A stretch of DNA of 64,000 nt from Choristoneura fumiferana (lineage: Eukaryota; Arthropoda; Insecta; Lepidoptera; Tortricidae), in contig NC_133497.1 of the NCBI RefSeq assembly GCF_025370935.1, positions 7,036,484-7,100,483 of the forward strand, written 5' to 3'. Made by a program: the position numbers and the translations under genes. Numbering within the stretch: the first letter of the stretch is position 1; every line of letters begins with the position of its first letter. Below, one piece after another: positions 46,501-57,157 of the stretch. The notes below the pieces were generated by a model, which saw only the letters and a list, made by a program, of their open reading frames with translations, was not told the DNA's origin and did no database searches.

Positions 46501-49500
46501 AATTATTTTAATATTCAGAACATGATTTTGATTAGACTCCGGTTCCGGTTATTTCGATCAATTTTAAACACGACAATTGCCATGGCAATTTCAAAACGCC
46601 ACTGTTATCCAACACGAAACCCGCTGTTAAATTCTGTTGTCACGGCGAACTTCACTCTGCGCAGTTGGTTACATAAGGCAGGCTATTACCGCGCGGCAAT
46701 GAACTCGGTTGGACGGCTGCCATCTGCCGCGGCACTGGAATTATGTTACTGGTACAAAGTCATTGGCGGCATGCGCTCTTGCTATACTGATATTTATATA
46801 TTTGGTATACTGATATAGCTTGACACGTGACGTGAGTTCACGGACCTAAAGACCAGTTTAGATCTGCAAGAAAAATCGTGCAAATTGTTACCAGCACCAA
46901 CCAATGTCTGACACAACAAGCGTGCATAAATATCTGATACGACTTTATTTCTAGGGCCGGTAGGACGTGTCAGATATTTTTGAACGCTCCGCTGTGGCAG
47001 ATATTAATACAGGTGACTACCGCGGTGAATCGGAATTGGAATCATCCCAGCCTAGCACAGGCCTCATCTCAGAATGAGAGGGCTTGGGCTTGAGGGGAAT
47101 TCGAATAATCCTCGTTAGCATAAAAAAACAGCTAATTTAAAAACTTTTTTAACTTCGTAATTAAAAGATTAAAAAATTACCGAGTAGCCAACCTTTACTG
47201 GTTTATCATGAAATTATTTTAATTTCAATTAAATCTTGTACTGCACCCACTCACCCGCTGATACAAAAATGTTAGTATTGACGATAAGGCTGCAGTGATA
47301 GGGTTCGGATCAGCGGTAATCCGCGATAGTGCGTGTTCAATCACGATCGCAGACAAGGTCAGATAGCGCTATCTGTGTGTCAATATGTTAAACTTACCCT
47401 CTGTTGCGTAACTTGTTGATTAATTACACACTAAGAAAAATCTATCTATAAATAAATTAATCTCTTGTCTCTTATACTCGTAAAGAGTCCCACAATATTT
47501 GAAAACCGTAGTATCACTGTATGACTTCCCGCAAAAACAAAGGCATTAAATTTTTCATTAAAATGCGAGTGTGCAAACCCTATTTCTGTAACCCTTATAG
47601 GATTACTTTGCTGTATGTCCGTCTGTCAAAACCCTTTTTCTCAGGAACGCTTGGAGGTATCAACCTAAAATTAATATCATTAATATTCAGGCATTGGAGA
47701 ATTAAAAAATCAAACTTCTAAATCAAGGCTATCAAAAGATACAGTCATTAAAGAAAGTGTTTCCATGCATATTGCCGAGGAATCAAAACAGCTTAGGGTC
47801 TAGGGTACCTCCAGTTAATAATGTAATGCCCAATGATGAGAACTCATGCCGGAGGGGAGCTGTCGCGCGCCCGCCCCGCGTCGACCAATTCCAATGTCCC
47901 GCCGCTCGCGGCGCGTGGCCGGGGCGGACAAGCGGCAGAGGTGCCCTGTGACCATAGATTATGAGAGCTGAGGGCCGACTTTTTTTAGGACATCAACCAA
48001 TCAATTAAATCAACCGACATCCACCTACTCCTGGGTAAAGGCACTGCTGTGAATTTTCACGCCACTTTGCCTGCTCCTGTGCTAGTCTCATCCACAGATT
48101 ACCAAAAATGTCATAAAAAAAATTATAATTTTATTATTATTATTTTTTTATTCGACTGGAAGGCAAACGAGCAAGTGGGTCTCCTGGTGGTAAGAGATCA
48201 CCACCGCCCATAAACATCTGAAACACCAGGGATATTGCAGATGCGTTGCCAACCTAGAGGCCTAAGATGGAATACCTCAAGTGCCAGTAGTTAATATAAG
48301 GGATTTTTAGAGACATATGTATTGTTGTCAGGTATCACCCACACGGCGGTGGTACCCCTCGACCTGGTGAAATGCCGGCTGCAGGTGGACGCCGACAAAT
48401 ACAAGAACGTGGTCAACGGCTTCCGCGTGTCCGTGCGCGAGGAGGGCTTCCGCGGACTCGCCAAGGGCTGGGCGCCCACTTTCATCGGGTACTCGCTACA
48501 GGTATTACAGCGAAACAAAATAATGTTATCGTAAATAATAAAACCCTTTTTAATATATCTTATACTAGCTTTTGCCCGCAGCTTCGCTCGCGCAGAATTA
48601 GTATGTAGTTTAAAACCTTTTTGATCCCACGGGAACCATACATTATTTTGGGATAAAAAGTAGCCTACTTATATTTAAATCCAGAGTATATATTACCTGT
48701 GTGCCAAATTTTATGCAAATCCGCTCAGTAGTTTTTGCGTGAAAGAGTAACAAACATTCATCCATACAAACTTTCGCGTTTATAGTATTAAGCAATTCTT
48801 ATACGAGTATATTATGGGGATCTCGAAAAGGGCTCTAACGATTTCGATGAAATTTGTATTTAGTAGGGTCGTAAATATTCGAGCGTTTCAACCGTCGGTT
48901 AAACGTCATTACCATCCCACGTTTATAAGCACAACCCAAGGACAAGTTGCTAAAATTTGATCACGCTAGATTTACGATCGGTAATTGTCTTTAGTTTTGA
49001 CAAAAAAATAACCACGAGCATCATCTCTTTCAATAGTAATTGCTGAAACGGTAATGACGAAAAAAAAACTGCGGGTTTTCGGGGACGAACAATCGATCTA
49101 GTTTGGACTTATCTCTGACTTTGTAATAATATACTACTCTAAGAAAAATAGGGGCCACGTGAGTTTCATTGGTTTACGAATGTACTAGTAAATATGAGAA
49201 TGAAGATGTATTATCAAAAGTTGATAAAAAAGCAAACATATTTCTGATTTCATTTTACTGATGAAACTAAATGGCCCTTATTTTCTTTTGACTTAAATGC
49301 GAAAGTTTGTAAGTATGTTTGTTACTTCTTCACGCTGAAACGGCTGGACGGAATTGGATAAAATTTGGCAAAAAGTTAGTTTATAACCTGGATTAAAACA
49401 TACTTTTTATCCCGATATTTCCACGGGATAGCGATAAAATCATGAAATTTCAACCGCTGGGTTTAGAGTTGAAATTTTGGACACTTGAACAACTTAACAC

Positions 49501-52500
49501 AACCTCAATAAAGACAATGATATAAACTTTGGGATTTCCCAGGAGAATTTTGTAAAATCCCGGAATTTCAATTGTATCTACCAGATCGAATAGTTTACGC
49601 GTGCGAAGCCGTGGGCGCCGGGCAAACTAGTAAAATATAAACCAGAAAAAAAAACAATGATTATTCTTAAATACCAATTGTTCCTGCCGAACAACCATGT
49701 TGACAACTTTTGATATGAGACGAGACACCTGATCGCTCCACCGATTCCCATTGCCTTCTTCCCGCAATATTAACCCGCTCGTCTCCTCAGGGTCTCTGCA
49801 AGTTCGGCCTGTACGAGGTGTTCAAAGTACAGTACAACAATATGCTGGATGAAGAGACGGCGTACACTTATCGTACGTTCGTGTACCTCGCTGCCTCGGC
49901 GTCGGCTGAGTTCTTCGCTGACATCGCACTGTCGCCGCTCGAGGCCGCTAAGGTAAGGCCCCTGAAGTACATTTTTCCTTTTCCTAAAAACTTCTTTAGT
50001 TGTGTTTTCTTTTTAAATGGAATCAAATCTAGAAATATACGGTATACCTAAAAAAAAAGATTTTTTTAAATTGGTTCACAAATGACGGAGTTCTGAAAAT
50101 ACAACCGAATTGAGGATCATCCGTTTTTGGAATTGGTTAAAAAAAATTATTAAAGAATTAGGAGTTTCAATAATTGGGGTAGGCTTAGTCAACAGCCATG
50201 TTCTTGAATACGAGTACATGAATCGTCGTTGATGTGCCATATAGCGATTTTTCTATGACGTTTATTTAAAGCTATGAAACAATACATTCTATGAATTTTT
50301 GAGGTTTTAATAATGATGTAGTTCCAGCAACTATTATCTATTCTGTGGTTCTAGTTGTACAGTCAGCAGCAAAAATAGATGAGCAGTTATGATGCTGAAA
50401 ATCACCTAAACACTCTTATTACCTTAGCAGTACTGCTAAGGTAATAAGAGTGTTTAGTTCATTTTGAGCACCATACCCAGTCATACACTTGTGCCGACTG
50501 TACATCGTGTACATAAACGGTGTCGCTCAGGTCCGCATCCAGACCATGCCCGGGTTCGCCAACACACTGCGCGAGGCGTGGCCCAAGATGGTCCAGAACG
50601 AGGGCGTGGGCACGTTCTACAAGGGGCTGGTGCCGCTCTGGGGCCGACAGATCCCCTACACCATGATGAAGTTCGCCTGCTTCGAGAAGACCGTCGAGCT
50701 GCTTTACAAGGTAACAACTTTTTTTACCGAATACATTTTAGAGATGATGTTTACAATTAAAAAAAAATGCTGTTTATTTCAATAAAAAATTACATGTACA
50801 TTTCATTAATTAACTACTAATCCTTAATTAATAGGATTGTTGCAGTCAATGTTTATAATTTTACTTGATTATTTGGAATGAATGGATACAATATTTATAA
50901 TTTTAATATTTTACTCTGAGTAGGTAGGTAAGTATACAATTTTTATTTAAGGAGGTAGGTTAATTCCGTTTCACAATCATAAAACCGGTCGTGAGGAGCG
51001 ATTCCATTTGTTAATAAAATAAAATAAATAAATATTCCGCCATTCGCATTGTCTATGCTATAGACCATTTCACAAAATGAAAAAAGTAAAAAATAAATAA
51101 AGCTAATTGTTTATCATAAGAAGCAGGGATCGGACGGTTTACCGTCATTGTTCGCAATATCGTGAACATGATTCCAAAATTAATCTATAGGTTAATCAAT
51201 TTCTTGAAATTACATTTGAATTTCTGCAAATAACAGTTTACACAGCTTCTAAATTAATACCTTACTTAATGTTAATAAAAGTAGCAGTTGCTCTAATCAA
51301 AAAACTTGGAAATAGACTTGTTTGTTTTCTTAATAAATGTACATTTATTAATACATATTTGTATTATTAATTTACTGGAAATCGAAATTAAATCTCAGGT
51401 ACGAAATTAATTATTTGTTTATCTGACAATGACGCTAATCCGTCCGATCCCTAATCAGAACGCAGGTTAACAATGATTAAAGGTCGGGGTATGTGTGAAA
51501 CACACTTGTAGCAGAAAGTCCTGCTCTTCAATAACATAAATAAATGATACCTACCTATAGATGTAGTGAAAAAAGTTTTTACACAGGCCAAATCAAAATC
51601 AATCTTATGCTAATGTCATAAAGACTGATATGGAAAAGCTTTTCTCACTTTAACTATACATTGAATAACATTTGAATTCCAAGTGTGCTAGTAACATGCA
51701 ACATGCATGCATGTGTGCATGTCTCAGTTTGTATTTTCGATATGGTTTCACGGGATACCCGTAAAAGTAACAAATTTGGAGTTGCAATAAAAAATACAAA
51801 AATACTCCAAAAAACCAATCATAATGTGGTAACTTTAACGTAACGTTGTTCTGTCCAGCACGTGGTGCCCAAGCCGCGCGCGGAGTGCTCCAAGGGCGAG
51901 CAGCTGGTGGTGACGTTCGCCGCGGGCTACATCGCCGGCGTGTTCTGCGCCATCGTGTCGCACCCGGCCGACACCGTCGTCTCCAAGCTGAACCAGGTAC
52001 GATACTCAAACATCTAAGGTGCGGACCTGACATACTACGAGTATTCAAAACCCGGCGCCACACCACGCTTCCACACGCCATACAACGTGTGTCAGTACTA
52101 ATCAGTCCTATATAAATAATGAAAATAATTTATTGCATAAAAAACTTATAAACAAGAGTCTACGGATCCTGTGCTAGGAGTCCCTGTGTTACAGGATCCA
52201 GGTAGGAAATAAGACTCGCAAATGTGATGAAAAACATTGTATGTCGCACGGGCGGTACTAGAATTACGAACATCGACTTATTAAAGCCCTGTCTTCGACT
52301 TCGGGCTTCTAATAGACTCTCGTTCGTAATTCCTTATTTACCGCCCTTAAGACACCATGTACTATATAATAATAATCATCTTTATTTCAAGTAACTGTGA
52401 CTCATTTTGTTAGTAGACAGACTTATTCCTAGAGTTAGTAATAGAATATGAAATTACACAGAAGTGTGGAGTTGCCATCCACTTTCTCAACAGCGGCGAG

Positions 52501-53461
52501 TCCCACCGCTCAGTCAGTGCGCTTAGGATTCTATTTGGGCTGACGCGGTTACGGGCATGGAGCGATGCGCATCTCTTACGAATGATGACACTTACTACTG
52601 CTAATTTTGGCTATTTATGCACTTGACTGTACCTAGTACGTATTGTGGGTAAGGGCGTAAGATGGATTTCCCTGTCTCGCAGACAGGTCTTTATAAGTTG
52701 ATGATTGTGTATTCCAGGACAAGACGGCGACTGTGGGCTCGATCGTGGGCAAACTCGGCTTTGCGGGCGTGTGGAAGGGTCTCGGACCCAGGATCATCAT
52801 GATCGGTACCCTCACCGCGCTGCAGTGGTTCATCTATGACGCCGTCAAGGTAACAGAAACATCTGTTTTTTTTATACATACTACATCGTTATTTTTCAGA
52901 TTTTAATTTGAACGGTCACACTTGCTCATTATTTTGGGACAAATTGCTGTCTCGATTTGCTTAACCTCTTCATTGCCACAAAACAAACGGTGACGTACTC
53001 TGTACGCCACAGAAAAACCAGCGACAAATCCACTTGATTTTTAATTCCATTGCAGAAGGATTAATTTCGAGTCGAATGTTGGTCATGTATAGACGACCGT
53101 AGCGTGTGAGGCATTCCATTCGCTGTCACGACTAGATGACTTGGGCGGTGTCTGTTAAAGACCGTGTTATTTATTGTATGTGCAAACTAGGTTTTCGCAA
53201 TACATACCCAGCTGTGTTACCTCAATCTATGTAATTACTGTTCATCTCTATGATTAAGAAATTTACCCAATTGTTCCTACCGACTCACTCTGTGGACATC
53301 ACTTGTATGAGACTTACCTTTAAAAATAAGTCATACACAGTCATATCACGCAACTCTAATGTTCTTTCTCCTTTCAGGTGTGGCTGAGGATGCCCCGCCC
53401 ACCGCCAGCGGAGATGCCAGAGTCTATGCGCAAGCGACTAGAAGCCGAGGGCAAGCTGTAA
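43559..53461 (+). CDS. Mpcp: Mitochondrial phosphate carrier (SLC25A3 family), eight coding exons
   Basis: It imports inorganic phosphate across the inner mitochondrial membrane for ATP synthesis. Coding exons are 43559-43642, 45147-45243, 48332-48501, 49791-49952, 50531-50710, 51859-51996, 52718-52849 and 53378-53461. All have GT-AG borders and phases add up to 348 residues. Exon 1 gives MFSSLLEAAKSSPFHGPLTP, the insect N-terminus. Carrier signatures are PLDLVKCRLQ (residues 69-78), PLEAAKVRIQ (166-175) and PADTVVSKLN (267-276). Family-specific stretches include GLAKGWAPTF, RQIPYTMMKFACFE and TLTALQWFIYD. The end is PRPPPAEMPESM. An acceptor-like TCGTTTCAG ends 4 bp before the ATG, so a non-coding first exon probably lies upstream, perhaps near 41040-41075. 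Introns are packed with MITEs, some very close to splice sites. No alternative exon pair was seen. Confidence 0.96.
43674..43792. mobile_element. Hairpin MITE in phosphate-carrier intron 1 (TATGGTGATTTTCT ends)
   Basis: TATGGTGATTTTCTGCC pairs with TAGAAAATCACCATA; the GC-rich middle includes GGGGCGCCCGCGGGG. It starts 32 bp after the exon 1 donor. Confidence 0.75.
43791..44020. mobile_element. Large GC-rich palindrome directly abutting the previous MITE
   Basis: TAAAGCTTAAAACCCACTGA and CAATGCGTTTTAAGCTTTA at the ends. GAGGTGGCGGAGCGGTGCGA and GGCCCGCTCCGCCACCGCTG, then ATTCGAGCTAACATGAAAGC and its counterpart, pair inward: arms about 110 bp. Confidence 0.8.
44434..44518 (+). repeat. LINE 3' tail family, third copy
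   Basis: GGTTGCCTGGAAGAGATCGC, GCGATAAGGCCGCCTATTGC, TCACCTTG, then CAATAAAGAGTCC. Confidence 0.6.
44901..45049. repeat. 149-bp GC-rich element, copy 1 (intron 1)
   Basis: TGCCCAATGATGAGAACTCA to TTATGAGAGCTGAGGGC. Ends can pair loosely (TGAGAACTCAT with ATGAGAGCT), and the centre is CCGCCGCTAGCGGCGCG. Copy 2 at 47827-47976 is in the same orientation and nearly identical. Confidence 0.85.
45282..45442. mobile_element. Hairpin element at the start of intron 2
   Basis: GGTTGGACGTCAGCGGACAG pairs with reversed CTGTCATCCAGTTCGC, and GCAGCGAGCATGTTTTCTGT with AATAGAAAAGATGCTCGCCG. It starts about 40 bp after the exon 2 donor. Confidence 0.7.
45710..46260 (+). repeat. Two fragments of a common interspersed repeat
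   Basis: AATAAATATCATGGGACACT and ACACCAATTGATCTAGTACC at 45710-45770 recur at 46192-46245 as ATATCACGGGACAATTCACA and CCAATTACCCTAGTCCC. Confidence 0.5.
46345..46465. repeat. Repeat carrying the uninserted hAT target site
   Basis: TGGCTCTGTCCATTGGAGGA, TTTTGCCAGTGTCTAGTAG and GGTAATGGTGGATGAACGAT match 19665-19705 plus 19905-19980 but without the 190-bp hAT element. Confidence 0.75.
46885..47020. mobile_element. Family B hairpin MITE, copy 4, in intron 2
   Basis: TTACCAGCACCAACCAATG to AATACAGGTGACTAC; the outer GTACAGTC ends are lost, the arms and TATTTCTAGGGCCGG loop remain. Confidence 0.7.
47827..47976. repeat. 149-bp GC-rich element, copy 2 (intron 2)
   Basis: Same as 44901-45049, same orientation, differing at a few bases (ACTCATGCCGGAGGGGAGC). 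Confidence 0.85.
48148..48292 (+). repeat. SINE-like repeat, copy 2, just before exon 3
   Basis: TTCGACTGGAAGGCAAACGA to CTCAAGTGCCAGTAGTTAA; ends about 40 bp upstream of the exon 3 acceptor of the phosphate carrier. Confidence 0.75.
48564..48790 (+). repeat. SINE/RTE-like repeat in intron 3
   Basis: ACTAGCTTTTGCCCGCAGCT, TTTGATCCCACGGGAACC, GGGATAAAAAGTAGCC, GTGAAAGAGTAACAAAC; forward copy of the repeat at 18640-18855. A more diverged one is at 49305-49632, ending GTGGGCGCCGGGCAAACTAG. Confidence 0.65.
50357..50503. mobile_element. Family C3 hairpin MITE in intron 4, abutting exon 5
   Basis: GTACAGTCAGCAGCAAAAAT at the left and TTGTGCCGACTGTAC at the right. The centre has a perfect inverted pair (AACACTCTTATTACCTTAGC and GCTAAGGTAATAAGAGTGTT). 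The right end is 27 bp before exon 5. Confidence 0.8.
51124..51453. mobile_element. hAT-like MITE in intron 5
   Basis: CAGGGATCGGACGGTTTACC at the left and AATCCGTCCGATCCCTA at the right are inverted repeats. No clear 8-bp duplication. AT-rich inside. Confidence 0.65.
52206..52365. mobile_element. Hairpin element with GGGCGGTA arms (intron 6)
   Basis: TGAAAAACATTGTATGTCGC, ACGGGCGGTACTAGAATTAC and the reversed ATTCCTTATTTACCGCCC, ACACCATGTAC. The left arm recurs reversed at about 37355-37412, next to the Cys-rich exons. Confidence 0.6.
52961..53158. mobile_element. TTAA-flanked MITE, CTCTTCACCGCCA family, copy 1 (intron 7)
   Basis: TTAACCTCTTCATTGCCACA at the left, GGGCGGTGTCTGTTAA at the right. 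The body (GTACGCCACAGAAAAACCAG, AGAAGGATTAATTTCG) is shared with 55227-55430. Confidence 0.75.
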
Positions 53462-53877
53462 ACTAGTACCAAGACACTACCCTACAGTACTAAATGATTA
53501 AGCAACCGACACATACTTACTATCACAAACTTGACTCAAATTCAAGTGAGTGTTAAATATTTAGTACTATAGGAAGGATAGAATAATAACGCCGCAACCA
53601 CGACCAGCCTGCGTACAGGAACTGTTCAAACACGGAGGAACTCCGGAATTGCCTGAATTACTGAGACGTCGTTAGGATACGACATGTTTAATGTAATATT
53701 TACATTCCCATGTTAAGTTGTAATACAAGCGGAGATGCAGTTGCTGCGTTCTACGTGTTTGCGTCGTGGACCGGTTGGAATGTTCCGTACACCGCCACCA
53801 TTGTATTAAATAGATACCCAATGTGATTACCAATGTTACAGTATATAAGCGTAAACGATCATGTTAATTTATTTTTA

Positions 53878-53883
53878 AATAAA
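53878..53883 (+). promoter_or_regulatory. Poly(A) signal of the phosphate carrier
   Basis: AATAAA about 415 bp after the stop codon, at the end of a repeat-free 3' UTR. Confidence 0.6.
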
Positions 53884-54375
53884 TTATATTTTTATTTATT
53901 TATTCCGTTTATTTAATCGAAATCTTAAAATTTTGTGTGGCAGGAATAGCTTTTCAAATTCTTATTGACGTTGAAAAAGGTACTTAATGTACTTGTTAAA
54001 ATTGAACTGCCAGCCTGTCTTTCCATTCTGTTCTTCGCACGGAAGAATTAATGTAAGTAGTTGATCGTTGAATGAGAAACGATAATAAATACATCTCACA
54101 AAACTATTTGTTTCAATTTAGTAAACATGTAACGTAAATATCTCTGCTTGCCTTAGTGCAAGAACGCAATTATGTGGTCAACCATTAGTAGCCTTAGGGC
54201 CTACAGGGCCGTCTTTTACTTATTAGAGGCCCTGGGCACAACATGCTGAATGCATTCGGTAACCCTGATTTACAGGCGAGAGTTGTGAAGCTATCGGTTA
54301 TCGTTTGGTAATGGAGTACGGACTAGGGGGCCCCAATCCATTGCGGGGTCCTGGGCAGTGCCCAGTGGGGAAAAA

Positions 54376-54488
54376 GGGCCTACGCTAGCTGGCGCGGATG
54401 CGGGTACAGCGTGCAGTAGGGCTGCTCATACTATTTTTATATAGGCGTCCACCTGCTCCGCGGAAACCGCGCCAGCTAGGGTAGGCCC
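54376..54488. mobile_element. Hairpin MITE with CTAGCTGGCG ends, copy 2
   Basis: GGGCCTACGCTAGCTGGCGC and GCGCCAGCTAGGGTAGGCCC are near-perfect inverted ends; 113 bp. It sits next to a GGGCC-rich stretch (54196-54375). Confidence 0.8.
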
Positions 54489-54566
54489 TTAGTGGCGGCT
54501 CTTTGAGTTCGATAAACTGTAGAAATAACTGCAAATCGTCACCAATGGCGTCTGGTACGCGATTTA

Positions 54567-54723
54567 GGGTCTCCTTTTTATGTCCACGCAATAAGAGCGA
54601 AAAAGGCGTCGGTAAACGCGTTACGTGTCGGCCGAGCCGATCGCCGTCTTTTTCGCTCTTATTGCGTGGACATAGTTTTTCGATTGGCTAAAGCCGATTC
54701 CGCGTTAATAGGTTTGGGGAGAC
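54567..54723. mobile_element. PIF/Harbinger-like MITE, copy 2, opposite orientation
   Basis: GGGTCTCCTTTTTATGTCC to TAGGTTTGGGGAGAC; TTA lies directly outside both ends, which fits the 3-bp target of PIF/Harbinger elements. Inner arms TATGTCCACGCAATAAGAGC are shared with 29512-29698. Confidence 0.8.
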
Positions 54724-54848
54724 TTACGCGCGAGTGCATGTGGACGCAATGTATGAGCCTCTAGTAGTACCTCAGGCCAATAGATTTACAAATCCGAAGC
54801 AGCGCCAGGCCACTAATTTTCATCATCATCATTCCAGCCTTAATGTAC

Positions 54849-54965
54849 AATAGAATACAATAACTCTTTATTGAACACCAACACCTAGTAAGCAGTACAG
54901 AAAACACAGGTCTATGGAGATTTTCCAAGGTAAGCAATAGGCTGCCTTATCGTTATGTATGTTCT
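54849..54965 (-). repeat. LINE 3' tail family, reversed copy
   Basis: On the minus strand: CCTATTGCTTACCTTGGAAA, GCTTACTAGGTGTTGG, TTCAATAAAGAGTTATTG. Confidence 0.6.
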
Positions 54966-55226
54966 GCTGCTGGACGTCCAGTCCACAGCAGACTGTGTCC
55001 AGTCTCTTGGATTGAGGAAATTCACAATTTTTTTGTTTCCTCACAATGGTTTCTTATACCGTAAAGGTCATGGTAAATTTCAAATGCATACAATTTCGAA
55101 AAACTTAAAACATGCTAGGTAGCCAGAGTTTAAACCCACGATAGCATAGGCCTTTTAACCAGTTCCAGCTGAAGAACCACTCATATAATAAGTACAGATG
55201 TAGTACATAATGGTTTACTATCGTAT

Positions 55227-55430
55227 TTAACCTCTTCACCGCCACAAAACAAACGAAGTGATGTGCTCTGTACGCCACAGAAAAACCAGCGACAAACCAA
55301 CTTTATTTTTAATTCCACTTCAGAAGGATTAATTTCGTGTTGAATCTTGGTCATGTATAGATAGATGACCGTGGCGTGTGAGACATTCCATTGGTTGGCA
55401 CGACTGGATGACTGGCGGTGAAGAGTTTAA
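55227..55430. mobile_element. TTAA-flanked MITE, CTCTTCACCGCCA family, copy 2
   Basis: TTAACCTCTTCACCGCCACA at the left and TGGCGGTGAAGAGTTTAA at the right: 14-bp ends inside a TTAA duplication. 204 bp. Confidence 0.85.
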
Positions 55431-56212
55431 TAAAAAAAGTTTGTATTTATCGTGCACTCTCAATGAGGGCTATCGTTTTGTCTCACTAGATGGCGTACCG
55501 TCGCGTGAGGTTTTTAAGTATGGCTTTCAAAGTCTGTTATTACGGGCGTGAAAACAAAGTTTAGATTAAAATCAAATTCAATACGCCTTAAAACCGTACC
55601 ATAAAAATATCGAGCATGCCACAGTGTTCCATAGTCCCCGTTTTGTTCGGAAAAAAGGGAGGACAAAGGTTTCCGAAAGACAAAACTGTCTCAAAACACA
55701 GATATTCATTGCCCCGGAACGCATATTTGCCATAATTAATTTCAGATATTGCAAAAAGCAAAAACATATTACTGTGAAAAATGCAAAAAAATAATAATAA
55801 AGAAAAAAAAACGGAATAAAATTAATTTGTATATTTCAAACAATTACAATAAATACATATTATTGCGCAACAAAGATTTATAATCTGAAGATGTACCTAC
55901 CTATATTGGTAAATAAGAAAGACATTACAAGCCAGTTTAATTAACTGACGGTTACAAATTACAATCATTAACAACTGGTCGCTTTTGACAATGCAGTATA
56001 AAGATATGGAAAACTAAGAATAAGTACTTTCATTTTAAAACAAAACTGAGAACAAAGAATATTAAAATTTGCAAGACAAAACTTACATAGAACTACTAAT
56101 TATTAGATAAATTAAATCATAATAATTCTTAGAATAACTAATAGTACAGTACAGTACCAAGTGAAGCAACTTTACACACAAATCCATAAGAATGGCACGA
56201 TAACAAAAACTT

Positions 56213-56371
56213 ACCCCCTTATTCATAAACGACAATCAAACCTATTTTAGTTAAAATGCCGCTAAAATTCGTTTGTCCTTATCTGTCACTTCGACATTTC
56301 TATTTGTTAGAAAGGGACAAAGCATTTGTTAGTTAACATAGGCTTGTTAAGTTTTATGAATAAGGGGGTTA
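56213..56371. mobile_element. MITE with CCCCCTTATTCATAAA ends
   Basis: TACCCCCTTATTCATAAACG pairs with TTTTATGAATAAGGGGGTTA. Inner arms TTTGTCCTTATCTGTC and AAAGGGACAAAGCATTTG pair in part. Confidence 0.8.
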
Positions 56372-56649
56372 ATTACTAGTACGCTGTAGGTAACTAATTA
56401 AAACCAATTTTTACCATATGCCATTTCTTAATCATACAGAAAAAGATACGTACATTAAAAAAAAAACTTTACTTCTAAACTTTAGTATTTATAAAGACAT
56501 GTCATCTTTGCTGTAGATGTGCGAATACGTAGGTAACAATATAGAAACCGTACCTACAAGTCAACCATATCAAATACAGGATAACAAAGACATTACGACT
56601 GAGCATAGCACAAAGAACAAAATTCCAACAAATGTAAATGGAACCTATA

Positions 56650-57157
56650 GCTAGTTTATTTTTATTTTTAACAGACTTCAATAAAGGAGGAGGTTCTATG
56701 TTCCAATGTTGTATTTTTTTTATTTTTTATTTTTTTACTCTTTTTATTACTCAGTCAATTGTGGACCGATTTTCAAAATTCTTTTTTTATTCGAAAGGGT
56801 ACTCTTCTTAGGTGGTCCCATTGCCACCAAGTCAAGATCTGATGATGGGACCCTAGGAAAAAACCGGCCAAGAGCGTGTCGGACATAGGACCTTTCCAAC
56901 GATACCCCACACTACAAGGTTGCATGAGAAAAAAAAATCACCCCCACTACGTCTATGGGCGGTACTGTAAACAATTTTTTTTAAATTTTTATTCTATTTT
57001 GTTGGCATAGCTTACATATATATTCGTGCAAAATTACAGCATTCTAGCATTTGATAGTCCCTGAACAAAGCCGCGGACGAACGGACAGACAGACAGACAG
57101 ACATGGCGAAACTAAGGGTTCCGTTTTTGCCCTTTTGGCTACGGAACCCTAAAAACG
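56650..57157 (+). repeat. GGCTACGGAACCC repeat, forward copy
   Basis: CCAAGAGCGTGTCGGACATA, ACGATACCCCACACTACAAG, ATTCGTGCAAAATTACAGC, (CAGA)n, then TTTTGGCTACGGAACCC. This copy is not interrupted, unlike 16130-16600. Confidence 0.6.
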
